DNA from: a virus
Reading direction: 5' to 3' (one strand)
IMG/VR virus record: IMGVR_UViG_3300033153_013649
Location: 95,838-159,837 of that record
Length of the DNA stretch: 64,000 bases
Below, one piece after another: positions 26,953-35,116 of the stretch. The notes below the pieces were generated by a model, which ran no database searches, had not been told where the DNA came from, and saw only the letters and a program-made list of their open reading frames with translations. Both the position numbers and the translations under genes were made by a program. Position 1 is the stretch's first letter. The number at the start of each line of letters is the position of its first letter.

Positions 26953-29115
26953 ATGCATAAATATCTGATTATAATATTAATATTACTGCTGCCGTGCGGT
27001 GTTATCGGGCAGACGGCGGTGCATGATACGAGCACCGCATTCGATGCTGGATACATATACAGTAGGGATTCGCTTTACAGTGTAGCGCGAGGATCGACGA
27101 CCGGTAATAGTTCTGGCACCACCCTTCTCTGGTTCGGGCAGAACGACAATCTCGGCGGAGATAATTTTATTTCGCGTGCATTTTTCACTTTTGTTTTTAG
27201 TGACATTCCGGGAAGCGCAATCATTGATTCCGCAAAAATTGTATTAGATGGCAATAACGCTAATTATGGTACTCATTTTTGGTATAATATTTATGTAGCG
27301 ACATATTCCTCAATTGCTACGTCGGAGTTTGATGCGTTCATTGGCTGGCAAAGCGGAGTGCAAACATATACTGGAGACTCGCTGGCATTTTCACTTTATA
27401 CGGGGGATTATTCAGATGGCGACAATGTGATGTATATGAGGCAATCAGGATTAGATAGCATTACGGCTCACATCGGAGACAGCCTAAAATTAGTGATACT
27501 GAGCCGCGAAGATGTGGTGGCATCGGAGCCGACCAATAACGAGCATGTCCGATTTGAGATTAACCCAGAAATAATTGTTTCATATCATACGGCAGCTGGT
27601 GATTCGCCTCGCACTCTTACAAACTTTGATGTTTATGATGCCGGGCAGGATACAGCACTTTATACAGTTCATCCCGATACCGGCGATTTTTCCATGTGGG
27701 ATAGCATTGTTGTGTACGATGCGACAGATACGGCTACAGTTTACGGCGCATTCACAAGCGGCTCTCTGGCGGACACGGCGGGCACATTAAGCAATCTGAC
27801 AATCGGCGTCCTCGATACCCTGATTGCGGTGATGTACGCCCCGGTCGATACAATAGCTTATTCGCTGATTGATACCGTTACTACACTTTCAATATCTTCA
27901 CCAACTGCTCATTATGTTTTTGCGGGAGCTACTGGTAACAATGATGGCTCTGACTGGACAAACGCGTGGACTGAATTGCCTGCGACTTTAATACGAGGAG
28001 ACATATATTATGTTGGCGCCGGCACGTATAGTTCATATACTTTTGACGATGCTGTTTCCGGGACAGACAGTATTAAGATTTTATTTGCCGATTCTGCGAG
28101 TACTCCAGCTATTGCGTCAATAAATGGCTGGACTACGGCGATTGATGATAGCAATGCGGTATGGACTGCACCAACAACTTTTACGTCTAATTATTGGGTT
28201 ATGGACGGGCAGGTTGGCGGCGGCCCTGGTAATTGGACGTCGGGACACGGTTTTAGAACTAAGGGTACGAGTGGGGGACAAAGATTGATATTTTTCGACA
28301 ACGGTGCAAGTAATATTACAATAAGTCATTTTAATTTAGAGCATCGTGGATTAGATACTGAAACTGGCGATGATGGCATTTATCAAGCAGATAGTACTGT
28401 ACAAAATATTACTATTGACCATTGTTATTTACATGATTTCGGGAGAGTGCCTTTATTAACGAGATTCACGGATAATTGGTTGTTTGAATATAATTATGTT
28501 GCAAGAAATTCATCATCTCCGGCACAACACGCTGAAGCGTGGTCTGACCAGGGTAGCGATGATATGATTGTGAGATATAACATGTGGGCTGATATAGAGG
28601 GAACTGCCTTTTTAGCATTTCTTGGACAAGATGTCACCGCAGAGAGATGGGAGATTTATGGAAATGTATTTTTCTATACAACTGATAATTCTACTAATCG
28701 TGAAGGAATAGCATCAGGAACAATTATCACACGAGAATCTTGTTTTTCCAATAATATAAAAGTGTATAACAATACATTTATCAATATACCCGCACAAAGC
28801 GCTGGTATTTATTTATTCGGAACTGGAAATGAAATATATAATAATATTTGGTATAACTCTAATATGATTTTAACACTTCAAGGACAAGGAACATTTGATT
28901 ATAATTGGTATTATGGAAATACAGATTATAGAGATAGTAGTAATACAGATGCTTCTTTGGCTGGAGACGAAACTAATGGCGTTGTCGGAACTGGCGATCC
29001 ATTTGTAGACTGGCAGAATGGGAACTTCAGACTTAAAAAGGCGCCGATGGTTTTTGGGACAGGGGAGCTTATGAATATACCGCCGGAGGTTTTAATGTGT
29101 ACAATGTTGCTGTAA
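26953..29115 (+). CDS. Secreted beta-helix protein, zero-frame product
   Basis: About 720 residues. ATG 26953 with AAAGGTAT upstream gives a clean signal peptide (Y-L-I-I-I-L-I-L-L-L-P-C-G-V-I-G-Q). An N-terminal beta domain (to about residue 220) is followed by Y-V-F-A-G-A-T-G-N-N-D-G-S-D-W, the usual entry to a parallel beta-helix, with repeats such as I-T-I-D-H-C-Y-L-H-D. Possibly a polysaccharide-binding or degrading protein. The last 25 residues look unnatural; a -1 shift at 29033-29039 restores a good continuation. Confidence 0.7.
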   Translation: MHKYLIIILILLLPCGVIGQTAVHDTSTAFDAGYIYSRDSLYSVARGSTTGNSSGTTLLWFGQNDNLGGDNFISRAFFTFVFSDIPGSAIIDSAKIVLDGNNANYGTHFWYNIYVATYSSIATSEFDAFIGWQSGVQTYTGDSLAFSLYTGDYSDGDNVMYMRQSGLDSITAHIGDSLKLVILSREDVVASEPTNNEHVRFEINPEIIVSYHTAAGDSPRTLTNFDVYDAGQDTALYTVHPDTGDFSMWDSIVVYDATDTATVYGAFTSGSLADTAGTLSNLTIGVLDTLIAVMYAPVDTIAYSLIDTVTTLSISSPTAHYVFAGATGNNDGSDWTNAWTELPATLIRGDIYYVGAGTYSSYTFDDAVSGTDSIKILFADSASTPAIASINGWTTAIDDSNAVWTAPTTFTSNYWVMDGQVGGGPGNWTSGHGFRTKGTSGGQRLIFFDNGASNITISHFNLEHRGLDTETGDDGIYQADSTVQNITIDHCYLHDFGRVPLLTRFTDNWLFEYNYVARNSSSPAQHAEAWSDQGSDDMIVRYNMWADIEGTAFLAFLGQDVTAERWEIYGNVFFYTTDNSTNREGIASGTIITRESCFSNNIKVYNNTFINIPAQSAGIYLFGTGNEIYNNIWYNSNMILTLQGQGTFDYNWYYGNTDYRDSSNTDASLAGDETNGVVGTGDPFVDWQNGNFRLKKAPMVFGTGELMNIPPEVLMCTMLL

Positions 29116-29726
29116 GTGACACAACGTACCGGTCGGCAATTATTTCTTTCGATACGGCAGCAACGACGGGGCTGGATTCGTTTGTTGTGATTTCGGCGTC
29201 GGACAGCAGCGAGCTTGAGAATTTCTGGCATTCGACCAGCGGGATGCTGGACTCGGCAAAAACGCTGACGAAAGATTCTCTTTACAACTATCGGATTGTG
29301 GCGTACTATGACGGCGTTGACACTTTTTATACTGGTCCGCTCAGCTTTACAACACTGGACGACCGGTACATTAATAATCTAAGATTGACAAATATCACAG
29401 ATACTACGGTGACGGCTGAATGGGACACGTCTTACGGCGCGGTTAAATCAGCGTTTGACAGTATGAGAGCAATCAACGATGCGGATTCAACTTTGCTTGC
29501 ATCTTTTGGCACCGATACGACCGGCGTTATAGATAATCTTACTGCAGGTACGACATATTATATCAGAATCGTGGGATATGCCAGTGATACCTTATATTAT
29601 ACTGAAAAGAGTACCTTTAAAACTAAATCATCAATTATTACTAAATGGGGATTTAATGCTGCTCCATGGAAAAAAGTCAAACAACTTATAATTTCATGGG
29701 GTAAATCGATATGGAGAAAATATTAA
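29040..29726 (+). CDS. FN3-like extension reached by -1 frameshift
   Basis: In the -1 frame from 29040 the product continues G-A-D-G-F-W-D-R-G-A-Y-E-Y, a typical beta-helix end motif, then two fibronectin-III-like domains (A-I-I-S-F-D-T-A and T-V-T-A-E-W-D-T as strand B; Y-N-Y-R-I-V-A-Y-Y and Y-Y-I-R-I-V-G-Y as strand F). The last 30 residues are AT-rich phage-style sequence. Either a programmed extension of the upstream protein, a mutation, or a sequencing error; an independent start near 29097 is less likely. Confidence 0.6.
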   Translation, partial: GADGFWDRGAYEYTAGGFNVYNVAVSDTTYRSAIISFDTAATTGLDSFVVISASDSSELENFWHSTSGMLDSAKTLTKDSLYNYRIVAYYDGVDTFYTGPLSFTTLDDRYINNLRLTNITDTTVTAEWDTSYGAVKSAFDSMRAINDADSTLLASFGTDTTGVIDNLTAGTTYYIRIVGYASDTLYYTEKSTFKTKSSIITKWGFNAAPWKKVKQLIISWGKSIWRKY

Positions 29727-29741
29727 AAAAAGGAATAAAAA

Positions 29742-30272
29742 ATGAAAATTTTATTAACTATAATAACAGCATTACTTTTTGCCGTTAATTCTTTTGGACA
29801 AACTATTCCCGTCGAGGGAAAGATTAACAATAATATATTAGAATTAAACCGACCGCTCGTTGCTAGATCAAGTACTATTGTTGCTAATTGGGGAAATAGT
29901 ATTCTTGTTGATACGTTAAGATTATCTACATCTAGTTCTGTTGATTCATCTATAGCATACGTCTCTTTTGAACAATCGGGGGCTATTTTTCATGCAACTC
30001 AAGCTAACGATTCAACAGATTTTATGATATATCTATATGCAGGGGTATGCGAAGATGCTTCAAATAGAACAGTAATTTTAATAGATTCACTCGATACTTC
30101 TGGAGATATTGATGAAGATGACGGATTTTGGAAAAATAATTCAGGAGATTATGTTTGGCATCATAATGTTCCTTTAAGTTCTCACTTTTTTTATGAAATT
30201 AAAGCTACAGTAAAAACAGGAACAGATACAAAAATATTTAATTCATACGTACTTAGATATAGGAGTAGATAA
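29742..30272 (+). CDS. Secreted protein with Gly-Gln signal peptide end
   Basis: 176 residues. Signal peptide I-L-L-T-I-I-T-A-L-L-F-A-V-N-S-F-G-Q; the rest is Ser/Asp-rich beta structure (S-S-S-V-D-S-S-I-A-Y-V-S-F). The signal resembles that of the beta-helix protein, so both are probably exported by the host and may sit on the cell surface or virion. Overlaps the holin-like gene by one base. Confidence 0.6.
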   Translation: MKILLTIITALLFAVNSFGQTIPVEGKINNNILELNRPLVARSSTIVANWGNSILVDTLRLSTSSSVDSSIAYVSFEQSGAIFHATQANDSTDFMIYLYAGVCEDASNRTVILIDSLDTSGDIDEDDGFWKNNSGDYVWHHNVPLSSHFFYEIKATVKTGTDTKIFNSYVLRYRSR

Positions 30273-30802
30273 TGAACTGGAAAGAATTAGGTGAAGGTAT
30301 TTCCAAAAAAGTTCCCTTGATTGGAAATATTTTAAAAAATGCAACCTTCGAAGTAGGAGAATCGATTGGAAATATTATTTCTTCTGCTTTAGGTATTGAA
30401 AACGATGTAAATTTAATTTATAAATATTTGCAAGATAATCCAAATGCTATATTAAAATTACAAGAATTAGAAATGAAGCATAGGGAAAAAATTTACGACC
30501 TTGCTTTTGTTTCAGAAGAATTACGATTAAGAGATGTACAAAATGCTCGAAAAAGAGAACTCGGAATGGCAAAACTTACGGGTTCTAAAGATGTTCATTT
30601 ATATATCTTTAGTTATATCGTTTCTATTGGATTTTTTGGTATTATGGTATATCTAATGACTAAACCCCTTCCAGAAGGAAGTAGTGAAGCTGTTCTTATG
30701 TTATTTGGTGGATTAATTGGAGCGTTTACTTCTATTATATCTTATTTCTTTGGTTCAAGTAAATCAAGTGCGGAAAAAACAAATTTACTTGCTAAAAAAT
30801 AA
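30272..30802 (+). CDS. Holin-like protein (GTA_holin_3TM type)
   Basis: 176 residues. An N-terminal amphipathic region (I-P-L-I-G-N-I-L style), a charged helix (L-Q-E-L-E-M-K-H-R-E-K-I), then hydrophobic segments at about residues 110-130 and 140-160 (Y-I-F-S-Y-I-V-S-I-G-F-F-G-I and A-V-L-M-L-F-G-G-L-I-G-A-F). This is the layout of the gene-transfer-agent-type holin family. It would permeabilise the inner membrane for lysis. Followed by a promoter and terminator. Confidence 0.65.
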   Translation: MNWKELGEGISKKVPLIGNILKNATFEVGESIGNIISSALGIENDVNLIYKYLQDNPNAILKLQELEMKHREKIYDLAFVSEELRLRDVQNARKRELGMAKLTGSKDVHLYIFSYIVSIGFFGIMVYLMTKPLPEGSSEAVLMLFGGLIGAFTSIISYFFGSSKSSAEKTNLLAKK

Positions 30803-30814
30803 TTTAAAAAAAGA

Positions 30815-30844
30815 TTGACAAAGCATTTTTAAATTTAGTAAATT
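30815..30844 (+). promoter_or_regulatory. Promoter TTGACA-18-TAAATT
   Basis: TTGACA 30815-30820, TAAATT 30839-30844, ATTTAG spacer end. A terminator lies only about 30 bases past the expected start, so the main product is a short RNA. Confidence 0.72.
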
Positions 30845-30850
30845 GTTACA

Positions 30851-30905
30851 TATTTAATTTTCTTCTCCTCAAGAGGCTAACTTTCGGGTTAGCCTCATTT
30901 TTTGT
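30851..30905 (+). ncRNA. Short RNA with an anti-ribosome-site segment
   Basis: Between the promoter and terminator is an unpaired stretch ATTTTCTTCTCCT (30857-30869). Its reverse complement, AGGAGAAGAAAAT, is the ribosome site and start context of the genes at 11182, 31712 and 48504, and 12 of the 13 bases match those at 33350 and 47389. The RNA would be about 55 nt ending in a strong hairpin. This is the form of an antisense sRNA. Confidence 0.55.
30873..30903 (+). terminator. Intrinsic terminator
   Basis: Stem GAGGCTAAC/GTTAGCCTC (30873-30881 with 30888-30896), then ATTTTTTG. Ends both the holin-side transcript and the short RNA. Confidence 0.92.
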
Positions 30906-30964
30906 TTTTTAATATTATAAATTATACATAAAGAAAAATTAACGAGGAAGAGGGGGTAAATTAA

Positions 30965-31261
30965 ATAAAACTTTATACAAAAGAAATTCAAGAATATGAT
31001 TATGAAAATAAAGATTCGAATTTAGATCTTTTAAAAATAATCGTTCGAAAATATGTTGATTATCAATCTGAATATTTTATACAATTTTTTAGTGATTTTT
31101 ATATTTATGGAATTGATAAAGCAATAATATATCTCAAAAAATATAATGAAGAACCTCTTCTTCCAGATCAAAGACCTTTCCGAGATGATATTTTTCCTGA
31201 ATTAGAAAAAACAGTTAATGAAATAAAAAATAAAGTAATTAAATGGCTAGAAAAGAAATAA
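30965..31261 (+). CDS. Hypothetical protein, AUA start, paralogue of next gene
   Basis: 98 residues. The frame is preceded directly by TAA, and codon 1 is ATA where the downstream paralogue (31334) has ATG; from there the two align end to end (x-K-L-Y-T-K-E-[IV]-Q-E-Y-D). GAGGAAGAGGGGG lies just upstream. So translation probably starts at AUA; otherwise the copy is dead. Function unknown. Confidence 0.6.
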   Translation: MKLYTKEIQEYDYENKDSNLDLLKIIVRKYVDYQSEYFIQFFSDFYIYGIDKAIIYLKKYNEEPLLPDQRPFRDDIFPELEKTVNEIKNKVIKWLEKK

Positions 31262-31273
31262 TTCTCTTTTTTA

Positions 31274-31303
31274 TTGACAATCTCTTTTTTTATTTAGTAT
31301 ATT
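31274..31303 (+). promoter_or_regulatory. Promoter TTGACA-18-TATATT
   Basis: TTGACA 31274-31279, TATATT 31298-31303, ATTTAG spacer end. Drives the ATG-starting paralogue. Confidence 0.85.
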
Positions 31304-31333
31304 ATAAAGATTAATAGAATAAGGATTATAATA

Positions 31334-31639
31334 ATGAAACTTTATACAAAAGAAGTTCAAGAATATGATCATAAAACAGGAAATTCAAATTTTCGTTTAA
31401 TTGAGACGATCGTTGAACGTGTAGTAGATTATCAATACGAATATTCTACACAATTTTTTCAAGATTTTGAAATTTATGGAATCGATGAAGCGATTATTTC
31501 TCTCAAATATTATGATAAAAATCCAGTGATGTTGAATCATCGCCCGTTCAATCAAGAAGAAATTAAAAAACTTAAAGAGATAATAGAAAGAATAAGGAAA
31601 GAAATAAATGAATGGAAAGAAAAGACAACAAAAATTTAA
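31334..31639 (+). CDS. Hypothetical protein, paralogue of previous gene
   Basis: 101 residues, ATG start, helical and charged. Shares M-K-L-Y-T-K-E-V-Q-E-Y-D, V-D-Y-Q-Y-E-Y and Y-G-I-D-E-A-I-I with the AUA-starting copy. Each has its own upstream signal. No family known. Confidence 0.6.
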   Translation: MKLYTKEVQEYDHKTGNSNFRLIETIVERVVDYQYEYSTQFFQDFEIYGIDEAIISLKYYDKNPVMLNHRPFNQEEIKKLKEIIERIRKEINEWKEKTTKI

Positions 31640-31647
31640 AAAAGGTG

Positions 31648-31676
31648 TTGACAAGCTCCGTTTTATTTAGTATATT
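31648..31676 (+). promoter_or_regulatory. Promoter TTGACA-17-TATATT
   Basis: TTGACA 31648-31653, TATATT 31671-31676, ATTTAG spacer end. Precedes the 112-residue protein and the ClpP-like gene. Confidence 0.87.
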
Positions 31677-31711
31677 ATATGGATTTTAATCTTTAGATAA
31701 AGGAGAAGAAA

Positions 31712-32050
31712 ATGAAAAATTTCAAAGATTCCGGCCAAGGGATTACTAAAGAATCCTTCGATCTTGTAAATGAAAAAATAAACGAGATAGGTAATCTTAT
31801 AACAATTCGAATATTATGGGACGGAAAAGGGGAGTGTGACACCATTTTTTTTGGTACTGAGGGAAGAATAAAATGTACTGGATTCGCAGTTGGATATCTA
31901 GGACAAGGTCCGAAAGTATTAGTAGATATTTTACAAAAAGTTACTAATATACCCTTCGTAAATCTTTCTATGACCGTATATTATTCCAATTGGAATAAAT
32001 CGGGCGAGATAGAAATACAAGTCGAAAACGGTTATGTTATTATAAAATAA
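31712..32050 (+). CDS. Hypothetical protein
   Basis: 112 residues, beta-rich (I-T-I-R-I-L-W-D-G, L-S-M-T-V-Y-Y-S-N-W). RBS AAAGGAGAAGAAAATG is a full match to the putative antisense RNA upstream. First gene of an early-type operon with the ClpP-like protease. No family recognised. Confidence 0.6.
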   Translation: MKNFKDSGQGITKESFDLVNEKINEIGNLITIRILWDGKGECDTIFFGTEGRIKCTGFAVGYLGQGPKVLVDILQKVTNIPFVNLSMTVYYSNWNKSGEIEIQVENGYVIIK

Positions 32051-32081
32051 ATAGAACGTTCAAAATTAAAAGGGGAAGAAA

Positions 32082-32741
32082 ATGAAAAGAGTAAAAATGA
32101 ATATAGACAAAGATGATGTAATTATTAAAGATCCCCCTGTTGAGAACGAACCCGATCATGTCTTATTGTTAACCGATGGAATTAATACAGAAACTTATGA
32201 ATATGCGCTTTTGAAATTAATGAAGGCTTATAATAACTGGCGAGTTCGAACCAGCCGGTACTGCCAGCTTCTTCCTACTTCTCCAGAAAATTTAGATAAA
32301 CTAAGAACAGTTGTTGTTGTATTAAATTCTCCAGGAGGATTTCTTAATACTGGATTTGCGATTTATGATTTACTTATGAGTCTCAAAGAAAAAGGAATGA
32401 AAATTATTACCTGTGGGATTGGAACTGTTGGAAGTGCTGCTACGGTAATTTATATGGCTGGAGAGAAAAGATATATATCTGAATCTTGTGTTTTTAATAT
32501 CCATGAACCTACTAGTTCTACAGGATCAGAAAAATATTCTGAATCAAAACGATCTCTTGAATTACTTCAAAAAGATTGGAATAAAGTACAAAATATTTAT
32601 ATTAAAGGAACAGGAACAAAAAATTGGATAGGATTTTTAAAAAATTATGATATAGATAAGGATGAAATTTATCTTAGATCCAAAGATTGTATAACTTATA
32701 GATTTTCGACTAACATAGGAATTCCGTTTGAAATATTTTAA
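32082..32741 (+). CDS. ClpP-like serine protease
   Basis: 219 residues. V-V-V-L-N-S-P-G-G-F-L-N-T-G is the oxyanion-side Pro-Gly-Gly segment; G-T-V-G-S-A-A-T-V carries the nucleophile Ser; F-N-I-H-E-P the His; Y-D-I-D-K-D the probable Asp. Spacing follows ClpP. No ATPase partner is nearby, so it may use a host Clp ATPase or work alone. In head operons such proteins act as prohead proteases, but this one lies among early-type genes. Confidence 0.78.
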   Translation: MKRVKMNIDKDDVIIKDPPVENEPDHVLLLTDGINTETYEYALLKLMKAYNNWRVRTSRYCQLLPTSPENLDKLRTVVVVLNSPGGFLNTGFAIYDLLMSLKEKGMKIITCGIGTVGSAATVIYMAGEKRYISESCVFNIHEPTSSTGSEKYSESKRSLELLQKDWNKVQNIYIKGTGTKNWIGFLKNYDIDKDEIYLRSKDCITYRFSTNIGIPFEIF

Positions 32742-32743
32742 AT

Positions 32744-33280
32744 ATGCCAAAGTTTTGGAATAATCAAAAATATCACGAATGTCAACTAATATCTATTTGG
32801 AATGCTGGTATTTATTATAATCAAACTGTTCCTTTAAGATACGGAAAAGAATATATAGAAGATTGTGAAAGGGGCTGTACTATACACGGAAGTTGTATTA
32901 ATTCTAATCATGTAATTCATAAAATGCATTTAAAGCCGATTAAAGGGATATTAAGTTGGAATTGGATTAAAAGAAATAGAAAATATCCAGTTGAATATTC
33001 TTTATTTTGTCATCGAGGATATCATTCGGTTTTAGCTATAAAAGTTGATATTAAAAAGAAAAAAGTATTACTTGCTAATTATGCTAAAGATCGACTATAC
33101 TGGTTATCTGTAGATAGATTAATCAAATTACATAATAAACATGTAGTTCCTATCAAGTGGGTATTACAGAAAGAACGTACTAAAATCATCGATTATTGGC
33201 ATATTTTTAAATGTGAAATTAAAGAACTAAAGTTAAGTCGCTTCTTCCCAGGAAAAATGATTAAAGAAGTTGTAAAATAA
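32744..33280 (+). CDS. Hypothetical protein, possible papain-like fold
   Basis: 178 residues starting two bases after the ClpP-like stop. E-C-Q-L-I-S-I-W-N-A near the N-terminus and R-G-Y-H-S-V-L-A-I-K-V with L-L-A-N-Y-A later are placed like the Cys, His and Asn of C39/papain-type peptidases. That is a shape argument only. Also contains C-E-R-G-C-T-I-H-G-S-C. Confidence 0.5.
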   Translation: MPKFWNNQKYHECQLISIWNAGIYYNQTVPLRYGKEYIEDCERGCTIHGSCINSNHVIHKMHLKPIKGILSWNWIKRNRKYPVEYSLFCHRGYHSVLAIKVDIKKKKVLLANYAKDRLYWLSVDRLIKLHNKHVVPIKWVLQKERTKIIDYWHIFKCEIKELKLSRFFPGKMIKEVVK

Positions 33281-33283
33281 TCA

Positions 33284-33355
33284 AAAAAAGTTGTTGACAA
33301 CCTCCATTTTATTTAGTATATTATATAGACAATAAAATTGGAGAAGAAAATGAAA
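33284..33355 (+). repeat. 72-bp promoter-RBS cassette, first copy
   Basis: Bases 33284-33355 are identical to 47323-47394: promoter, untranslated leader, ribosome site and the first two codons. The coding sequences after it are unrelated. Confidence 0.92.
33294..33322 (+). promoter_or_regulatory. Promoter TTGACA-17-TATATT
   Basis: TTGACA 33294-33299, TATATT 33317-33322, ATTTAG spacer end; part of the duplicated cassette. Confidence 0.9.
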
Positions 33356-33754
33356 ATCCACGAAGGTATTAAACATGAAGATAAGATTAAGATTAAATTA
33401 ACTGGTTCAGACTTACCTGATCGATTTGGTTGTTGGTCTAATCAAAGATTAATCGGTCTTCATGAAGATATATATGAATCAACGACTCGTGGAAAACATG
33501 GAAAAACCCCTCTTGAAGTTGCTATCCAATGTGAAAATAATTATAATAAAGCGAAAGAATTACATGGTACAGAAGATTATTGGCTTTCTCCAGTAGCTGC
33601 AATTTTAACAGCAGAAGCTCGCGAACCCGAAAAATATATAGAAGTTCAAATCGGGGATATTCTAGAAATAAATGGTCAGCTCTGGGAAGTTGGAGATCGG
33701 AAGAAGAATAAGTCTTTATGGTTTAACCTTACAAAATGGAAATATGTAAAATAG
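33350..33754 (+). CDS. Hypothetical protein upstream of ArdC-like gene
   Basis: 134 residues. ATG 33350 follows TTGGAGAAGAAA. Contains D-R-F-G-C-W-S-N-Q-R and a C-terminal Q-I-G-D-I-L-E-I-N-G-Q-L-W-E-V-G, a short beta motif. Sits in one transcript with the ArdC-like gene ten bases downstream, so an anti-defence role is possible. No family recognised. Confidence 0.55.
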   Translation: MKIHEGIKHEDKIKIKLTGSDLPDRFGCWSNQRLIGLHEDIYESTTRGKHGKTPLEVAIQCENNYNKAKELHGTEDYWLSPVAAILTAEAREPEKYIEVQIGDILEINGQLWEVGDRKKNKSLWFNLTKWKYVK

Positions 33755-33763
33755 GGGAAGAAA

Positions 33764-34684
33764 ATGGCACGAAAAAATTTTACAAAAAAGACAGTTAAAG
33801 AACTCGTAACTGATCGTATTATCGAACAACTTGATAAACAAGAAATTCCTTGGAGAAGAACTTGGGTATCAGAAGTTCCCACCTCTCTTAGTTCTGGTAA
33901 ACCTTATAGGGGATTGAATTATTTCATTCTTTCCTCTTTTGATTTCAAATCAAAATTCTGGGGGACCTTTAATCAGATTCAAGCTCTCGGTGGACGAGTT
34001 AAAAAAGGTGAAAAAGCAGCTATAGTTCAATTCTGGAAATTCGGTAGCTATCTAGAAAAAGATGAAGACGGAAATCCAATTATAACTGAATCAGGGGAAT
34101 TAAAAGAGGGGAAAAGGGTTTTATTACGATATTACAGAGTTTTTAATCTTGATCAAACTACAGGAGTTGATCTTAAAGGTAAGAAATATCAAGAACTTGT
34201 TAAATTAGCTGAAAAAAATAAAATTAATGTTGATTCAGAAAAAATATTAGAGAATTATTATAATCCTCCTTCTTATACTGAATCAATCACTGAAAATCCT
34301 AGGTATTCCCTCTCTCGAGACACTGTATTTATGCCTCCTATTGAAAATTTCGAGTCCTCCGATGAATATTATGCAACCCAGTTTCATGAATTAGTTCATT
34401 CTACAGGCCATGAATCTAGAAATAATCGATCTATTATGAATGGTAAGAATTCAGATCCTTATGCAGTAGAAGAATTAATAGCTGAAATCGGTGCTGCTTT
34501 ACTCTGTGGATATACTGGAATCGAAAATAAAAAAGTTTTTGAAAATAATGTCGCTTATATTCAAGAATGGAACAAGCGATTTAAAAACGACCGGAACGTT
34601 CTTTTGAAAGCTATTCAAGGTGCAAATAAAGGTGTTGATTTTATCCTTAATGAAAAAAAGAAACGAGATACTATAGATAATTAA
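33764..34684 (+). CDS. ArdC-like antirestriction protein
   Basis: 306 residues. The N-terminal domain (T-D-R-I-I-E-Q-L-D-K, P-W-R-R-T-W, P-Y-R-G-L-N, W-G-T-F-N-Q, G-E-K-A) is the ArdC ssDNA-binding domain. The C-terminal domain is a zincin-type peptidase with F-H-E-L-V-H-S-T-G-H and E-E-L-I-A-E-I-G-A. ArdC proteins shield incoming DNA from restriction enzymes and recur in plasmids and large phages. An early promoter upstream fits action soon after entry. Confidence 0.88.
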   Translation: MARKNFTKKTVKELVTDRIIEQLDKQEIPWRRTWVSEVPTSLSSGKPYRGLNYFILSSFDFKSKFWGTFNQIQALGGRVKKGEKAAIVQFWKFGSYLEKDEDGNPIITESGELKEGKRVLLRYYRVFNLDQTTGVDLKGKKYQELVKLAEKNKINVDSEKILENYYNPPSYTESITENPRYSLSRDTVFMPPIENFESSDEYYATQFHELVHSTGHESRNNRSIMNGKNSDPYAVEELIAEIGAALLCGYTGIENKKVFENNVAYIQEWNKRFKNDRNVLLKAIQGANKGVDFILNEKKKRDTIDN

Positions 34685-34770
34685 AGGATATGCTACTGTT
34701 AATGTTTTGATGCAGAAACTCGTCATACTATACTTACTATTTATTTGTATAATATTTTGGAAAATCAACG

Positions 34771-35028
34771 ATGAAACAAATAGAGATTGAAAATTTAGAC
34801 ACGGAGCAATTAAGGGTGCTCCGTAAAATTATTAATCTAAAGGGATATAATGATGTATTTAAGATCATTTTATATCTCGATGATAGAATACCCTTTAATG
34901 AAATAAAGATATATCGTATGTCAAGTGATCCTTATAGCCCTACATTAACAGTATTCATTAAATCCATGAGGTCTCTCAACAATTCTCTTTTCAAAAAATG
35001 GAAAAAAAGACGGTCCCATGAAAAGTAA
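34771..35028 (+). CDS. Hypothetical protein
   Basis: 85 residues; a helical N-terminus (L-R-V-L-R-K-I-I-N-L), then P-Y-S-P-T-L-T-V-F-I-K-S and a basic tail (K-K-W-K-K-R-R). Overlaps the next short gene. Unrecognised. Confidence 0.5.
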   Translation: MKQIEIENLDTEQLRVLRKIINLKGYNDVFKIILYLDDRIPFNEIKIYRMSSDPYSPTLTVFIKSMRSLNNSLFKKWKKRRSHEK

Positions 35029-35116
35029 TACGAGAGCTCACTTGAAGATATTTAAATCAGATATTTATACCTATTCTCAACGGAGATTTAACCAAAATCG
35101 GGAGTATATAAAATGA
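35018..35116 (+). CDS. Basic 32-residue peptide
   Basis: Short open frame with S-N-T-R-A-H-L-K and R-R-F-N-Q-N-R. Overlaps the genes on both sides by a few bases (ATGA at its end), a pattern of coupled translation. Weak evidence on its own. Confidence 0.4.
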   Translation: MKSNTRAHLKIFKSDIYTYSQRRFNQNREYIK

